From an uncultured Bacteroidales bacterium (lineage in GTDB: Bacteria; Bacteroidota; Bacteroidia; Bacteroidales; Paludibacteraceae): a stretch of 52,088 bases of DNA. A model generated the notes under the pieces. The model saw nothing but the letters and a program-made list of their open reading frames with translations, was not told the origin of the DNA and ran no database searches. Location: positions 1 through 52,088 of the forward strand of contig CACYZT010000010.1 of assembly GCA_902778935.1 (NCBI GenBank), given 5' to 3'. The position numbers and the translations under genes are program-made. This document shows, one piece after another, positions 38,593-48,046 of this stretch (position 1 is its first letter; each line of letters starts with the position of its first letter).

Positions 38593-40617
38593 ATGCGTAA
38601 ATTTTTAATAAGTCTGGTTGGCCTATTTGCACTCGCGTGGAGTGCACAGGCTGCGAATTGGAATGACGTGGCAGGTTTGACGCCGACAGAGAGAGTTCGT
38701 CCGGCAGGCGTGAGTAACGGTATTTATTACGGTGAAGACGGCACATCCGTGACGCTATGTACCTATGCCGCCAGCAAGACGGCTTCCGCCAAACGGGTGT
38801 TCCTGCTCGGCGACATGACCAACTGGAAACTCAGCGGAGATTATCAGTTGTACAAGGACGGAAACTATTTCTGGATTACCCTGACGGGATTAGAACCCGG
38901 TAAGGAGTATCGCTTCCAGTACGCCGTGGAGCGTGCCGATGGTGTGAAGAAACAGATTTCCGATTTGTACTCGGAGAAAGTGCTGCACCCAGATGACCAA
39001 TATGAGCCGAAGAAAGTCGACCCGAATCTGTTGGATTATCCCGCCGGAGCAGACGGTTATGTGACGGTTATCCAGCCCGGCAAACCGGCTTTCCAATGGT
39101 CGGATGCCACGCTCAATTTTCAGCGTCCGAACAAGAACAACCTGGTTATCTATGAGTTGTGGATTTACGATTATACAGAAGGCCGTTCGCTCAAAGGACT
39201 GATGAAGCGTTTGGATTATATCCAGAACCTGGGTGTGAATGCCATTGAGCTGATGCCGATATGTGAGTTTGACGGCAACTACAACTGGGGTTATTCGCCC
39301 AACCACTATTTCGCGCCGGACAAAGCTTACGGCACGGAGGAGATGTACAAGACCTTCATTGACGAGTGCCACAAACGCGGCATGGCGGTCATCCTCGACA
39401 TGGTGTTCAATCATGCTACGGGCCTCAATCCGATGAACAAGCTCTATCCGTACGGTTCGGAACTGGCGCAGAACCCATGGTTTAATGTGACCGCTCCGCA
39501 TAGCGATAATGTGTATGAGGACTGGAATCACGGTTTCGAGCCGGCACATGAGATGTTCATCCGTGCCCTCCAATACTGGTTGACAGAATATAAAGTAGAT
39601 GGTTTCCGTCTGGATTTGAGTCACGGCCTTTGCTCAGACAAGCCCAACACTTCTGTGGGTAACCTGAAAGACTACTATGACAAAGGTGTGAAGGCCGTTT
39701 CTCCAGATGCGTATATGATACTCGAGCATTGGGGCAGCAACATGGCTACGGAGCGTCCGCAATTGATCAGTTATGGTATGCAATGCTGGAGCAACACCTC
39801 CAATGCCTATTGCCAAACGGCGATGGGATGGCTCAAGGACGGGGACGGTTTCGAGGATGCCAATAAGGACGGCTATGTATCCTATTGCGAGTCGCATGAC
39901 GAGGAGCGTATGCAGTATAAATGCAAGAAATACGGAAACGGCGACCTGCAGACCAATGTGCCGCTACGTTTGGGACGTGTAGCGGAGAATGTAGCCTTCA
40001 ATGTGCTGCTCAATGGTTCGCACATGGTATGGATGTGGGAAGAGATAGGCTATGATTTCTCTATCAACAGCGACTTGGACCACCCGAATGAGTATAACAA
40101 CAACTACCGTTGCAACAAGAAACCGCGCCCTGAGATTCGCAGCTATTTTACCAATGCAGATCGTGTGGACGCGTTTACCAAGTGTGCGCAAGTCATTACC
40201 CTGCGTACCCAACTCATGCCGACGGTGTTTGAAGGCAATCCCACTTCCGTTAGCATCAACGCGGGCAGTAAGCTGCGCAAAATCCAATGGGGTAGGGATG
40301 TGTTTGTGGCCGCGAACTTCGATGTAGCCTCCAATCAGGCTGTTACCTTGCCTTCCGGTACATGGTATGACTATCTGAACGGAGCTACCACGGCCCTGGG
40401 GACCTATACGCTGGCACCGGGAGAGCTGAAAGTATTCACCGGCAGTCCGGTTCAGGCTCCTACATTCACGGATATTCAGAAGCGCGAGACACAAGGACTG
40501 ATTGAAGAATGGGCTGATAACGAATGGACGAAAGGCGAAAAGTTCCTGCTCAACGGCCAACTTTTTATCCGCCGAGGAGAAAAGATATATTCAACAACAG
40601 GAGTGGAGGTCCGATAA
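38593..40617 (+). CDS. Secreted GH13 enzyme with CBM48-like N-terminal domain
   Basis: 674 residues. Signal peptide 1-20 (LVGLFALAWSAQA). An N-terminal CBM48/E-set-like domain (about 45-145, VFLLGDMTNWKLSGDYQLYKDG) precedes a GH13 core with NLVIYELWIYDYT, VNAIELMPICEF, ILDMVFNHATG, Asp341 (GFRLDLSHG), Glu378 (ILEHWG) and Asp436 (ESHDEER). CBM48 plus this core is usual in debranching or maltogenic enzymes, so it may complement the two alpha-amylases. The C-terminal tail KFLLNGQLFIRRGEKIYSTTG matches theirs. The downstream kinase begins at the very next base. Confidence 0.92.
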   Translation: MRKFLISLVGLFALAWSAQAANWNDVAGLTPTERVRPAGVSNGIYYGEDGTSVTLCTYAASKTASAKRVFLLGDMTNWKLSGDYQLYKDGNYFWITLTGLEPGKEYRFQYAVERADGVKKQISDLYSEKVLHPDDQYEPKKVDPNLLDYPAGADGYVTVIQPGKPAFQWSDATLNFQRPNKNNLVIYELWIYDYTEGRSLKGLMKRLDYIQNLGVNAIELMPICEFDGNYNWGYSPNHYFAPDKAYGTEEMYKTFIDECHKRGMAVILDMVFNHATGLNPMNKLYPYGSELAQNPWFNVTAPHSDNVYEDWNHGFEPAHEMFIRALQYWLTEYKVDGFRLDLSHGLCSDKPNTSVGNLKDYYDKGVKAVSPDAYMILEHWGSNMATERPQLISYGMQCWSNTSNAYCQTAMGWLKDGDGFEDANKDGYVSYCESHDEERMQYKCKKYGNGDLQTNVPLRLGRVAENVAFNVLLNGSHMVWMWEEIGYDFSINSDLDHPNEYNNNYRCNKKPRPEIRSYFTNADRVDAFTKCAQVITLRTQLMPTVFEGNPTSVSINAGSKLRKIQWGRDVFVAANFDVASNQAVTLPSGTWYDYLNGATTALGTYTLAPGELKVFTGSPVQAPTFTDIQKRETQGLIEEWADNEWTKGEKFLLNGQLFIRRGEKIYSTTGVEVR

Positions 40618-41253
40618 GTGTATATCGCTATAGCAGGAAATATCGGAGCAGGCAAGACCACGCTGACGAAGATGTTAGCGAAATACTACGGCTGGGAACC
40701 GCGCTTTGAGAGCGTGAGTTTCAATCCCTATCTTGAGGATTACTACGGCGATATCAACCGCTGGGCTTTCTGCCTCGAGACCTATTTCCTCAAGGAGCGC
40801 TTCAAGGATATGCTGGCTGTCCAGAAATCGACGCACACTATCGTGCAGGACCGTAGTATCTTTGAAGGGGTGTATGTGTTCGTACGTAATAACTTCGAGC
40901 GCGGAGACCTATCGGACCGCGACTATGAGACCTTCATGGAACTATTCGACCTGATGAAATCGCAGATGAAAATGCCGGATTTGATGATTTATCTTCGTAA
41001 GTCCGTACCGGCACTCATCTCGCAGATACAGAAACGCGGACGCGAGTACGAGCAGACCATGCAAATCGACTACCTGAAAGGTCTGAACGAGAAATATGAA
41101 GATTTTATCTTCCGGAAATATGAAGGACGTGTGCTCGTCATCGATTCGGATGGTATGGATTTTGAGAATAACCCCGAGGATTTCCGGACGGTCATCAATA
41201 AGGTCGATGCGGAATTGTTCGGCTTGTTTAGCGAAAATAATTGGACTAAATAA
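40618..41253 (+). CDS. Deoxynucleoside kinase, copy 1
   Basis: 211 residues. Salvages deoxynucleosides by phosphorylation with ATP. P-loop GNIGAGKTT (about 7-15), the DRS motif (QDRSIFE) that contacts the sugar, and the Arg-rich lid (IQKRGREYE) are all present. It starts with GTG directly after the amylase stop; the start is supported by alignment with the next gene, which begins identically with ATG. About half the residues are shared with that paralogue. Lactobacilli use adjacent dAK and dGK genes whose products form heterodimers, a possible parallel. Confidence 0.9.
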   Translation: MYIAIAGNIGAGKTTLTKMLAKYYGWEPRFESVSFNPYLEDYYGDINRWAFCLETYFLKERFKDMLAVQKSTHTIVQDRSIFEGVYVFVRNNFERGDLSDRDYETFMELFDLMKSQMKMPDLMIYLRKSVPALISQIQKRGREYEQTMQIDYLKGLNEKYEDFIFRKYEGRVLVIDSDGMDFENNPEDFRTVINKVDAELFGLFSENNWTK

Positions 41254-41261
41254 TAACAACT

Positions 41262-41909
41262 ATGCATATTGCAGTAGCAGGAAATATCGGGTGCGGTAAA
41301 ACGACCCTGACAAACATGTTAGCCAAACATTATGGCTGGGAACCACGCTTTGAGAGCGTAGAGTATAACCCCTATCTGTCGGATTTCTATGCCGATATGG
41401 CGCGGTGGTCATTCAATCTGCAAATCTATTTCCTCAACAAGCGTTTCAAAGACGTGGTGGAAATAGGTAAGTCGGACAAATTCATCATCCAGGACCGTAC
41501 GATTTATGAGGATGCACGTATCTTCGCTCCTAATCTACATGACCAGGGCATGATGTCGGACCGTGATTTCGACAACTATCAGGATTTGTTCGACCTCATG
41601 ATGTCTCTTGTCAAGATGCCGGACTTGTTGATTTATGTGCGCGCATCCTTGCCTACGCTCGTAGCGCAAATCCAAAAACGCGCCCGCGGATATGAGCAGC
41701 AGATTAAACTGGACTACCTGCAAGGACTGAACGACAAGTACGAGAATTGGATTAAGGACTACAAGGGCAAGTTGCTGATTGTAGAGGGAGATAAGATTAA
41801 ATTCGGAGATAATTCGGAAGATTTTCGCTGGATAACCGATCATATCGATGCAGAGTTGTTCGGTCTGTTCCCGTTCGAAAGCGAAGAGAAAACAGGTAAG
41901 GAAATTTAA
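41262..41909 (+). CDS. Deoxynucleoside kinase, copy 2
   Basis: 215 residues, tandem paralogue of the preceding kinase, about half identical by eye, including GNIGCGKTTLTNMLAKHYGWEPRF at the start, QDRTIYE in place of QDRSIFE, and the lid IQKRARGYE. Differences near the base-binding region (NLQIYFLNKRF against CLETYFLKERF) suggest a different preferred deoxynucleoside. It starts 8 bp after copy 1 and ends 8 bp before the LRR gene, with no promoter of its own visible. Confidence 0.9.
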   Translation: MHIAVAGNIGCGKTTLTNMLAKHYGWEPRFESVEYNPYLSDFYADMARWSFNLQIYFLNKRFKDVVEIGKSDKFIIQDRTIYEDARIFAPNLHDQGMMSDRDFDNYQDLFDLMMSLVKMPDLLIYVRASLPTLVAQIQKRARGYEQQIKLDYLQGLNDKYENWIKDYKGKLLIVEGDKIKFGDNSEDFRWITDHIDAELFGLFPFESEEKTGKEI

Positions 41910-41917
41910 GTCGATTT

Positions 41918-44848
41918 ATGAAAAGATATATCCTGATGCCCATTTTGTGGGTAGTGCTTTTGTTCGCGAGTAGCGTGAGCGCGCACGCACAACAGACCTC
42001 CGGTTATTGCGGTCGTCAAGTGATGTATAACGCGGACAGCACGAACTTACAGTGGAATTTTGATGCCACGGACAGCCTGTTGACCATTACGGGAACGGGC
42101 CGCATGTACGATTATTCGACGGATACCAAGGCTCCGTGGTATGTGTGGCGTAATGGGATCAAACGGGTCGTGATAAGCGATGGCGTGACGGTCATCGGAA
42201 CGTACGCCTTCTGGGATATCCCGATGGACTCCGTCTCGTTCGGCAATACCCTTGAAACGATTCGCGAGTATGCGTTCTCTGGTTGTTATATGTTGCGGCG
42301 CTTGGATTTTCCAGCCAGTCTGCAGCGTATTGAGCACGAGGCGTTTGCTTCCAATCATGCATTAAAAGTCATTGATTTTGGAGCATCGGAGGCGATAGTC
42401 GAGTACTATGCTTTTGCCGGACTTCCATCATTACAAACCATTCTTTTCTCTAAAGTAAAGGAGATACAATGGAGAGCTTTTGAGAATTGTTCACAAATGA
42501 CTACGCTTCAATTAGGAGATAGTCTAAAGCATATTGGGGATAATGCTTTTCATAACTGTAATGCATTGAAAAAAGTTTATATTCCTGCCTCGGTTACGCA
42601 GATTGATGTGGGTGCATTCTCCTACACGACCGCGTTGGATACCATCGTCGTAGCGCCGGCGAACCCGGTCTATAACAGCAATGGAGATTGCAATGCTATC
42701 ATTCTTACCGCTGATAATACCCTTATCGCCGGTTGTCGTAGTACCGTTATTCCGGCTACAGTCAAATCGATTGGTTACAATGCCTTCGAGGGTTGCTCCG
42801 GCTTACAAACGGTTACCTTACCGGACGGACTCCTTTATGTAGGAGGCTATGCTTTTTATAACTGTACCGCTTTGCATAGTGTTAATTTTCCCAATAGTAT
42901 CCAGACTGCGGAATGTAATATCTTTACCAATTGTCCGTCCCTTACGACGCCTATTTATAACGACAAGATTTTTGCTTGCCTGCCCAAGTCGTACTCCGGC
43001 ACGTACGTGGTGCCAAATACTATTCAGACGATTTGTTGTGGTGCTTTTAGCGGTTGCTCGCAGGTTACCTCTATCACGCTCCCCGATAGTCTGACTTTTA
43101 TCCCGTCAGGGGCCTTTTCCGATTGCTCGGCATTGACTTCTCTTGTCATTCCCGATGCGGTTACAACAATTGGCTCGTCTGCTTTTACCGGTTGTTCTTC
43201 GTTAAGCTCTATCTCTATCCCTGCTAATCTGCAGACGATTGATGGAAATGTGTTTAGCGGTTGTTCCAAGCTCAAGCATATCACATGGAATGCCAAGGAT
43301 GCACGTCTCAGCTGGATTTTTTACGACCCGAATTACACGGAGGAACGTATCATTGAGAATATGTCGTGGTATCATCCGTTCTACGATATCCGCAAGCAAA
43401 TTCAGACCTTCACGCTGGGCGACTCTGTACGTGTTATCCCTCGTTACTTGTGCTATGAAATGGAGAATATCACCTCTTTGACTTTCGGCGAAGAAGTGGA
43501 CTCAATAGAGCTTCATGCGTTCGATGGATGCAAACGTATTGCTTCGGTTACATGGAATGCAAAGAACTGTAACGACCCGCTTATGTACAGCACATCGCCC
43601 CTGTATCCGTTCCGCAACAGTATATCGTCAATCACTTTCGGCGAAGCGGTAGAGCATATCCCGGCATATCTGTGCCATGGTATGAGCCGTATTCATCATC
43701 TTCATATCCCCGAGCATGTCTCGTCCATCGGCGCGTATGCTTTCCGCTATCTGAACGCACTGGATAGTATCTCGGTGGATGGGTTTAATGTGACCTATGA
43801 CAGTCGTAACCATTGTAATGCGCTCATCGAGACGAGTACGGACAATCTGATGTTAGGCTGCTATAAGACACGTATCCCCGATGATATCCGCTCTATCGGC
43901 GACTGTGCTTTCCGTAATGTGCGCGGATTGCGGAATGTCGTGGTGCCGGAAGGAGTGACCTATATCGGTGTCGAGGCGTTTAACGGCTGTCTGGATTTGG
44001 ATACGATTGTGTTGCCGTCTTCCCTGACTGCCTTCAGCGATTATGTGTTCCAGGACTGCAGCAGTCTGGATACCTTGGCGTTGCCCGATTCGTTGGAGTT
44101 CATCGGTATTCGTGCTTTGTCGAATTGTTCCGGTTTGTCTAATCTGACCTTACCGGAGACGATGGACCATATCGACCAAAATGCGTTTTTCGGTTGCTCC
44201 GGACTGGAGTATATCGATTGTTTTGCTCAGACTCCTCCGTCGGCTATGCCTCATGCGTTCCGTGGTACCACGTGTCCGATTTATGTTCCGTGCCCGAGTA
44301 TAGAGGCCTATCGTTCGGCTCCGGTGTGGAAAGATTTGATTGTCGAATACCAGACACCGACGGGTATCGCTTATGCGCCGAGAGTCTTGGGTATGTTTGA
44401 TTGGACACTGAACACCATGTCGAATGACTACTACTGGGGTTGGGACACCATCTATCAGCAGCCGGACTGCGAGACAAATGCTATCATCTATGCCGAGCCG
44501 TATTCGGGCTATGAGTTTGTGGCATGGACCGATACGCTGGGTAATACCGTCTCGACCGATGCCAGCTATGAGTTCTATGTCGATGAGGATATCAAGCTCA
44601 TTGCGGTGTTCAAGCAGAAAGAGGGTGCGCTCGATAATGTGGATGCCCATACCAAAGTGTGGGTAAAGGCGCAGGAGGTAATGGTTCTCTCGGACCGCGA
44701 CGCCCATGCCGTGCTCTACGATATGGTGGGGCGTGAGGTGGATGCGTGTGCAACGACGGCGGATGTCGTCTCGTCGCTCCGTGCGCCGGCTGCGGGTATT
44801 TATATTACGGTCATCGATGGCCGTCAGCAGAAAGTAATTGTGCAATAA
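41918..44848 (+). CDS. BspA-like leucine-rich-repeat surface protein
   Basis: 976 residues. Signal peptide about 1-25. From about residue 60 to 800 it is made of LRR_5 (BspA/TpLRR) repeats of about 23 residues (IGDNAFHNCNALKKVYIPASV pattern). Then an InlB-B-like repeat (YSGYEFVAWTDTLGNTV...IKLIAVF, about 868-905), and a C-terminal domain (YDMVGREV...APAAGIYITVIDGRQQKVIV) typical of type IX secretion cargo. BspA proteins bind host proteins and other bacteria. The stretch 42358-42590 is richer in A and T than the rest of the gene. It is probably exported and anchored by a type IX system encoded elsewhere. Confidence 0.88.
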   Translation: MKRYILMPILWVVLLFASSVSAHAQQTSGYCGRQVMYNADSTNLQWNFDATDSLLTITGTGRMYDYSTDTKAPWYVWRNGIKRVVISDGVTVIGTYAFWDIPMDSVSFGNTLETIREYAFSGCYMLRRLDFPASLQRIEHEAFASNHALKVIDFGASEAIVEYYAFAGLPSLQTILFSKVKEIQWRAFENCSQMTTLQLGDSLKHIGDNAFHNCNALKKVYIPASVTQIDVGAFSYTTALDTIVVAPANPVYNSNGDCNAIILTADNTLIAGCRSTVIPATVKSIGYNAFEGCSGLQTVTLPDGLLYVGGYAFYNCTALHSVNFPNSIQTAECNIFTNCPSLTTPIYNDKIFACLPKSYSGTYVVPNTIQTICCGAFSGCSQVTSITLPDSLTFIPSGAFSDCSALTSLVIPDAVTTIGSSAFTGCSSLSSISIPANLQTIDGNVFSGCSKLKHITWNAKDARLSWIFYDPNYTEERIIENMSWYHPFYDIRKQIQTFTLGDSVRVIPRYLCYEMENITSLTFGEEVDSIELHAFDGCKRIASVTWNAKNCNDPLMYSTSPLYPFRNSISSITFGEAVEHIPAYLCHGMSRIHHLHIPEHVSSIGAYAFRYLNALDSISVDGFNVTYDSRNHCNALIETSTDNLMLGCYKTRIPDDIRSIGDCAFRNVRGLRNVVVPEGVTYIGVEAFNGCLDLDTIVLPSSLTAFSDYVFQDCSSLDTLALPDSLEFIGIRALSNCSGLSNLTLPETMDHIDQNAFFGCSGLEYIDCFAQTPPSAMPHAFRGTTCPIYVPCPSIEAYRSAPVWKDLIVEYQTPTGIAYAPRVLGMFDWTLNTMSNDYYWGWDTIYQQPDCETNAIIYAEPYSGYEFVAWTDTLGNTVSTDASYEFYVDEDIKLIAVFKQKEGALDNVDAHTKVWVKAQEVMVLSDRDAHAVLYDMVGREVDACATTADVVSSLRAPAAGIYITVIDGRQQKVIVQ

Positions 44849-44852
44849 GAGT

Positions 44853-47800
44853 ATGATGATGACCAAACGATTTAGGATGATAGTGGCCGTAGTGCTCACT
44901 GCGTTCCCGTGGAGCCTGCAGGCGATGACGGTGAACCGACTGCCCTACGAGATGACTTTTGACAGTTATGCTGACCGTACGACATGGACGTATCTCAATT
45001 CGAGCAATGCCGGAACGAACACATGGGTTGTCGCCCAGCAGCCGGATTATGCGTATGTCGGCCGGCACATGTTATATATGACCAATGACGCGGGTATCTC
45101 TCGTGCTTATACTACGCCCTCCTCCGGCACTATGCGCTGCCTGGCTCTTTGCTCGCTGCAGTCGCTACAGGCGGATAACTATACGCTCGATTTTCACTAC
45201 CGTGGACCGAAAACATCGAATGACCGTCTGTACGTCCGCGTATCGACGAACCAGCCTGCGAGTGCCGATACGTATTGGATTCGGGACGGCTCGGAGAAGG
45301 AGTTGACCCACAGCCTTTGGTGGCAGGATTTCAAATATACCTTTTCCGCTGATGGGCAATCAACCTATTATATCATGTTCTTCCTCGAGTGCTCGGCTGG
45401 CGAGAGTAAAACTTATACAGGCTGGGCGATAGATGATATCCAGCTCTATCCGTCCGACGAAGTGTACTCGTGTACCCAGGTTCCGTCCGGTCTGACGCAT
45501 GCACGCGTGGGCAACAACTCGGTCTTCAATTGGAATGGTAATGCGTCCGAGTACCAAGTGCAGTATTTCATGAGCGATACGTCAAGCAATATAGCTTTTT
45601 CGCGGGATAATATCACGACCACCTCGTTTACCGTCCGCGGTACGAGTGTGCCGGAGGGAACCTATAATTTCCGCGTTCGCTCTATCTGCGGTCTGGATAC
45701 CAGTGCTTGGGCGGCGATAGACTACCAACTCATCTACGATGCTACGCAACATTGCTTTGATTATCTGGATTTCAACTCGTCTAATGTGCAACCCGAGTAC
45801 GGTTGGTTCTACTGCCCAGGATGCTCGAAGGGAAAGATAGACAACGGTTTTGAGAGCTCAAGCAGCCGCCATACGATACACCATTATCCCCATGATTTTG
45901 ACGAGCGCACCAACTATAAGTTGCGTACTTTCCCGAAGGGACAGCCTGCTGCTGTGCGTTTGGGTAACTGGGAAACAGGTGCGCAGGCGGAAGATATCGT
46001 TTATACGATGCAGATCACGCCGGATATGGGTGTGCTGCAGCTCCAGTACGCGCTGGTCATGCAGTTACCCGACCATACATCAGAGAGCCAACCGCGGTTC
46101 ACTCTGGAGTTCCTTGACGAGAACGGAAACCTCTTCAATAACGACTCCTGCGGCTATGTGGACTTCACTGCTGCGGCTGATCTCAAGGCGGAGGACGGAT
46201 GGCATATCGAGCATATACCCGGCGAAGCCGATGTGCTGTGGAAAGACTGGTCGCTCATCGGTCTGACGATGCGCGATTATGTCGGTCAGACCGTTAAGAT
46301 TCGTATCACCACCCGTGACTGCAGCGAGGGACAGCATTTCGGATATGCCTATTTCACGCTCTCGTGCTCCAGAGGTGTGATGGAGGGTATTCACTGCGGT
46401 GTCAAGCCCGAGAGCTTCACCGTCGATACCGGTTTCTTCTATCGCTGGTATGAGAAATATAATCCTACGGAGATCTTGGGTCGCAACCGAACCTATGTGC
46501 TCCAGCCGATGGATACCGTTACGTTCTGCGTGGATATGATTAATATGGTGGATACCAACTGTTACTTCACGCTCGAGGCATCCTCGCTGGCGTATATGAC
46601 GCACCCGGTCTGCAGCGGTGTGTATGAGGTGGAGAATTGCCAAAACTGGATTCAGCTCTCCAATGCGTCCTCTACCGATGGTGTCTATTGGGACGAGAGT
46701 CATATCAAACATGTGGTTAAGTCCACCGATACCGTCGCCTCTTTCTATTGGGATTTCGGCAAATACGGTACTTCTACCGAATGGGCACCGCGATTGAAGG
46801 TGGATAACAATGCCGCCAATCTGCATGTCACTCTCCATACCTTCATGGATAATTTCGAGTGCGAGGATGTCAGTTCCTTCGATGTGGCTATACCGGCTAT
46901 CGGTACCAAGCGAACCATTCTCCATCGTCAGTTCTGTAAGGGACAGACCTATTCCTATCATGGTAAGATTTATGTGGAGGAGGGCGATTATGTCACCGAT
47001 ACGCTCACTGCCTGGACGGGTTGTGACTCGCTTATCGTGCTTTCCTTGCGCTATTTCCATACCGATACGCTGCGTACCGACTATATGCATTGCCAGAGCG
47101 ACTCGCCTTTCGTATGGCACAACCGCGTGCTGACTGAGTCAGGACTCTATTACGATACTATTCATAGCAAGATGCCGGTAACCTGCGATTGTGATAGCGT
47201 CATCGATATCCTCAATCTCACTATCCAGCCTTTGCTTTCGGTTGAGGTGGACTATGAACCGCAGCAGTTCTGTAATGGCGAAGGAACCGTGGAGGTACCG
47301 TTCACTATCACGTCCGGCAATACCACCTCGTACGACCTGCTCTTCTCCGAGCAGTCCAAGAAACTGGGCTTCCATGACCGCATAGCCGTGCCTATCGATG
47401 AGGCGGAGAACAAAGTAGTGCTCACTATCAACGAGGATGTGTGGGCAGGCGAGTACGAAGCGACACTCGTCTTCCATAACCGTCATTGCGATACGCTCAA
47501 GTTCCCGATTCCGTTTACCGTCTATTATGACCCGGAGGCACTCATCACGCAGCGGTGGAATGACTTCCTCTCGGTGCGCAAGACGGCGTACGACTACTAC
47601 GGCGGGTTCTATGACTACCAGTGGTTCCAGGACGGCAAACCCATGACCGGACAGACCGGCAGCCAGCTCTACCTGCCGGATACAAAACTGCAAAACGACA
47701 GTTATTACTGGGTTGAGCTCACGCGCGTAAAAGATAGTGTTCGCATGCGCACGTGCGATTTCCAGCCTTCGGTTGAACCCGATACCGTCACGCTTATCAT

Positions 47801-48029
47801 CACCGTCAGTCCTACTGTCTTGCCTGCGCAGCAACGCATGCCTGTGCATGTACATTCAACCGAAGCCGGTGTGGCGGAGCTCTATTTCCAGTCCGGCGAA
47901 CTGATGGGTAAATGGGCTATCAAAGAAGAGGATAACCAACTCTATCTGCCGTCCGTCAAAGGACTCTATCTGCTCCGTGTCGTCACGGACGCTGGCCATA
48001 CCGAAACGCGTAAAATCATTGTTGAATAG
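44853..48029 (+). CDS. Large secreted adhesin-like protein
   Basis: 1058 residues from the ATG at 44853; the open frame extends to a TTG inside the preceding gene, which I reject. Signal peptide about 1-25. It contains beta-sandwich parts: a MAM/concanavalin-like segment (about 30-205), a fibronectin-III-like domain (about 215-300), a second MAM-like part (about 310-510), Cys-rich stretches with TGCDSLIVL and CDCDSVIDILNLT typical of Bacteroidota cell-surface repeats, and a terminal beta domain ending LYLLRVVTDAGHTETRKIIV that resembles a type IX sorting domain. No enzyme motif. It lies 4 bp after the LRR gene and is probably a surface adhesin. Confidence 0.75.
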   Translation: MMMTKRFRMIVAVVLTAFPWSLQAMTVNRLPYEMTFDSYADRTTWTYLNSSNAGTNTWVVAQQPDYAYVGRHMLYMTNDAGISRAYTTPSSGTMRCLALCSLQSLQADNYTLDFHYRGPKTSNDRLYVRVSTNQPASADTYWIRDGSEKELTHSLWWQDFKYTFSADGQSTYYIMFFLECSAGESKTYTGWAIDDIQLYPSDEVYSCTQVPSGLTHARVGNNSVFNWNGNASEYQVQYFMSDTSSNIAFSRDNITTTSFTVRGTSVPEGTYNFRVRSICGLDTSAWAAIDYQLIYDATQHCFDYLDFNSSNVQPEYGWFYCPGCSKGKIDNGFESSSSRHTIHHYPHDFDERTNYKLRTFPKGQPAAVRLGNWETGAQAEDIVYTMQITPDMGVLQLQYALVMQLPDHTSESQPRFTLEFLDENGNLFNNDSCGYVDFTAAADLKAEDGWHIEHIPGEADVLWKDWSLIGLTMRDYVGQTVKIRITTRDCSEGQHFGYAYFTLSCSRGVMEGIHCGVKPESFTVDTGFFYRWYEKYNPTEILGRNRTYVLQPMDTVTFCVDMINMVDTNCYFTLEASSLAYMTHPVCSGVYEVENCQNWIQLSNASSTDGVYWDESHIKHVVKSTDTVASFYWDFGKYGTSTEWAPRLKVDNNAANLHVTLHTFMDNFECEDVSSFDVAIPAIGTKRTILHRQFCKGQTYSYHGKIYVEEGDYVTDTLTAWTGCDSLIVLSLRYFHTDTLRTDYMHCQSDSPFVWHNRVLTESGLYYDTIHSKMPVTCDCDSVIDILNLTIQPLLSVEVDYEPQQFCNGEGTVEVPFTITSGNTTSYDLLFSEQSKKLGFHDRIAVPIDEAENKVVLTINEDVWAGEYEATLVFHNRHCDTLKFPIPFTVYYDPEALITQRWNDFLSVRKTAYDYYGGFYDYQWFQDGKPMTGQTGSQLYLPDTKLQNDSYYWVELTRVKDSVRMRTCDFQPSVEPDTVTLIITVSPTVLPAQQRMPVHVHSTEAGVAELYFQSGELMGKWAIKEEDNQLYLPSVKGLYLLRVVTDAGHTETRKIIVE

Positions 48030-48046
48030 AAGGGGAGGAACGGATT

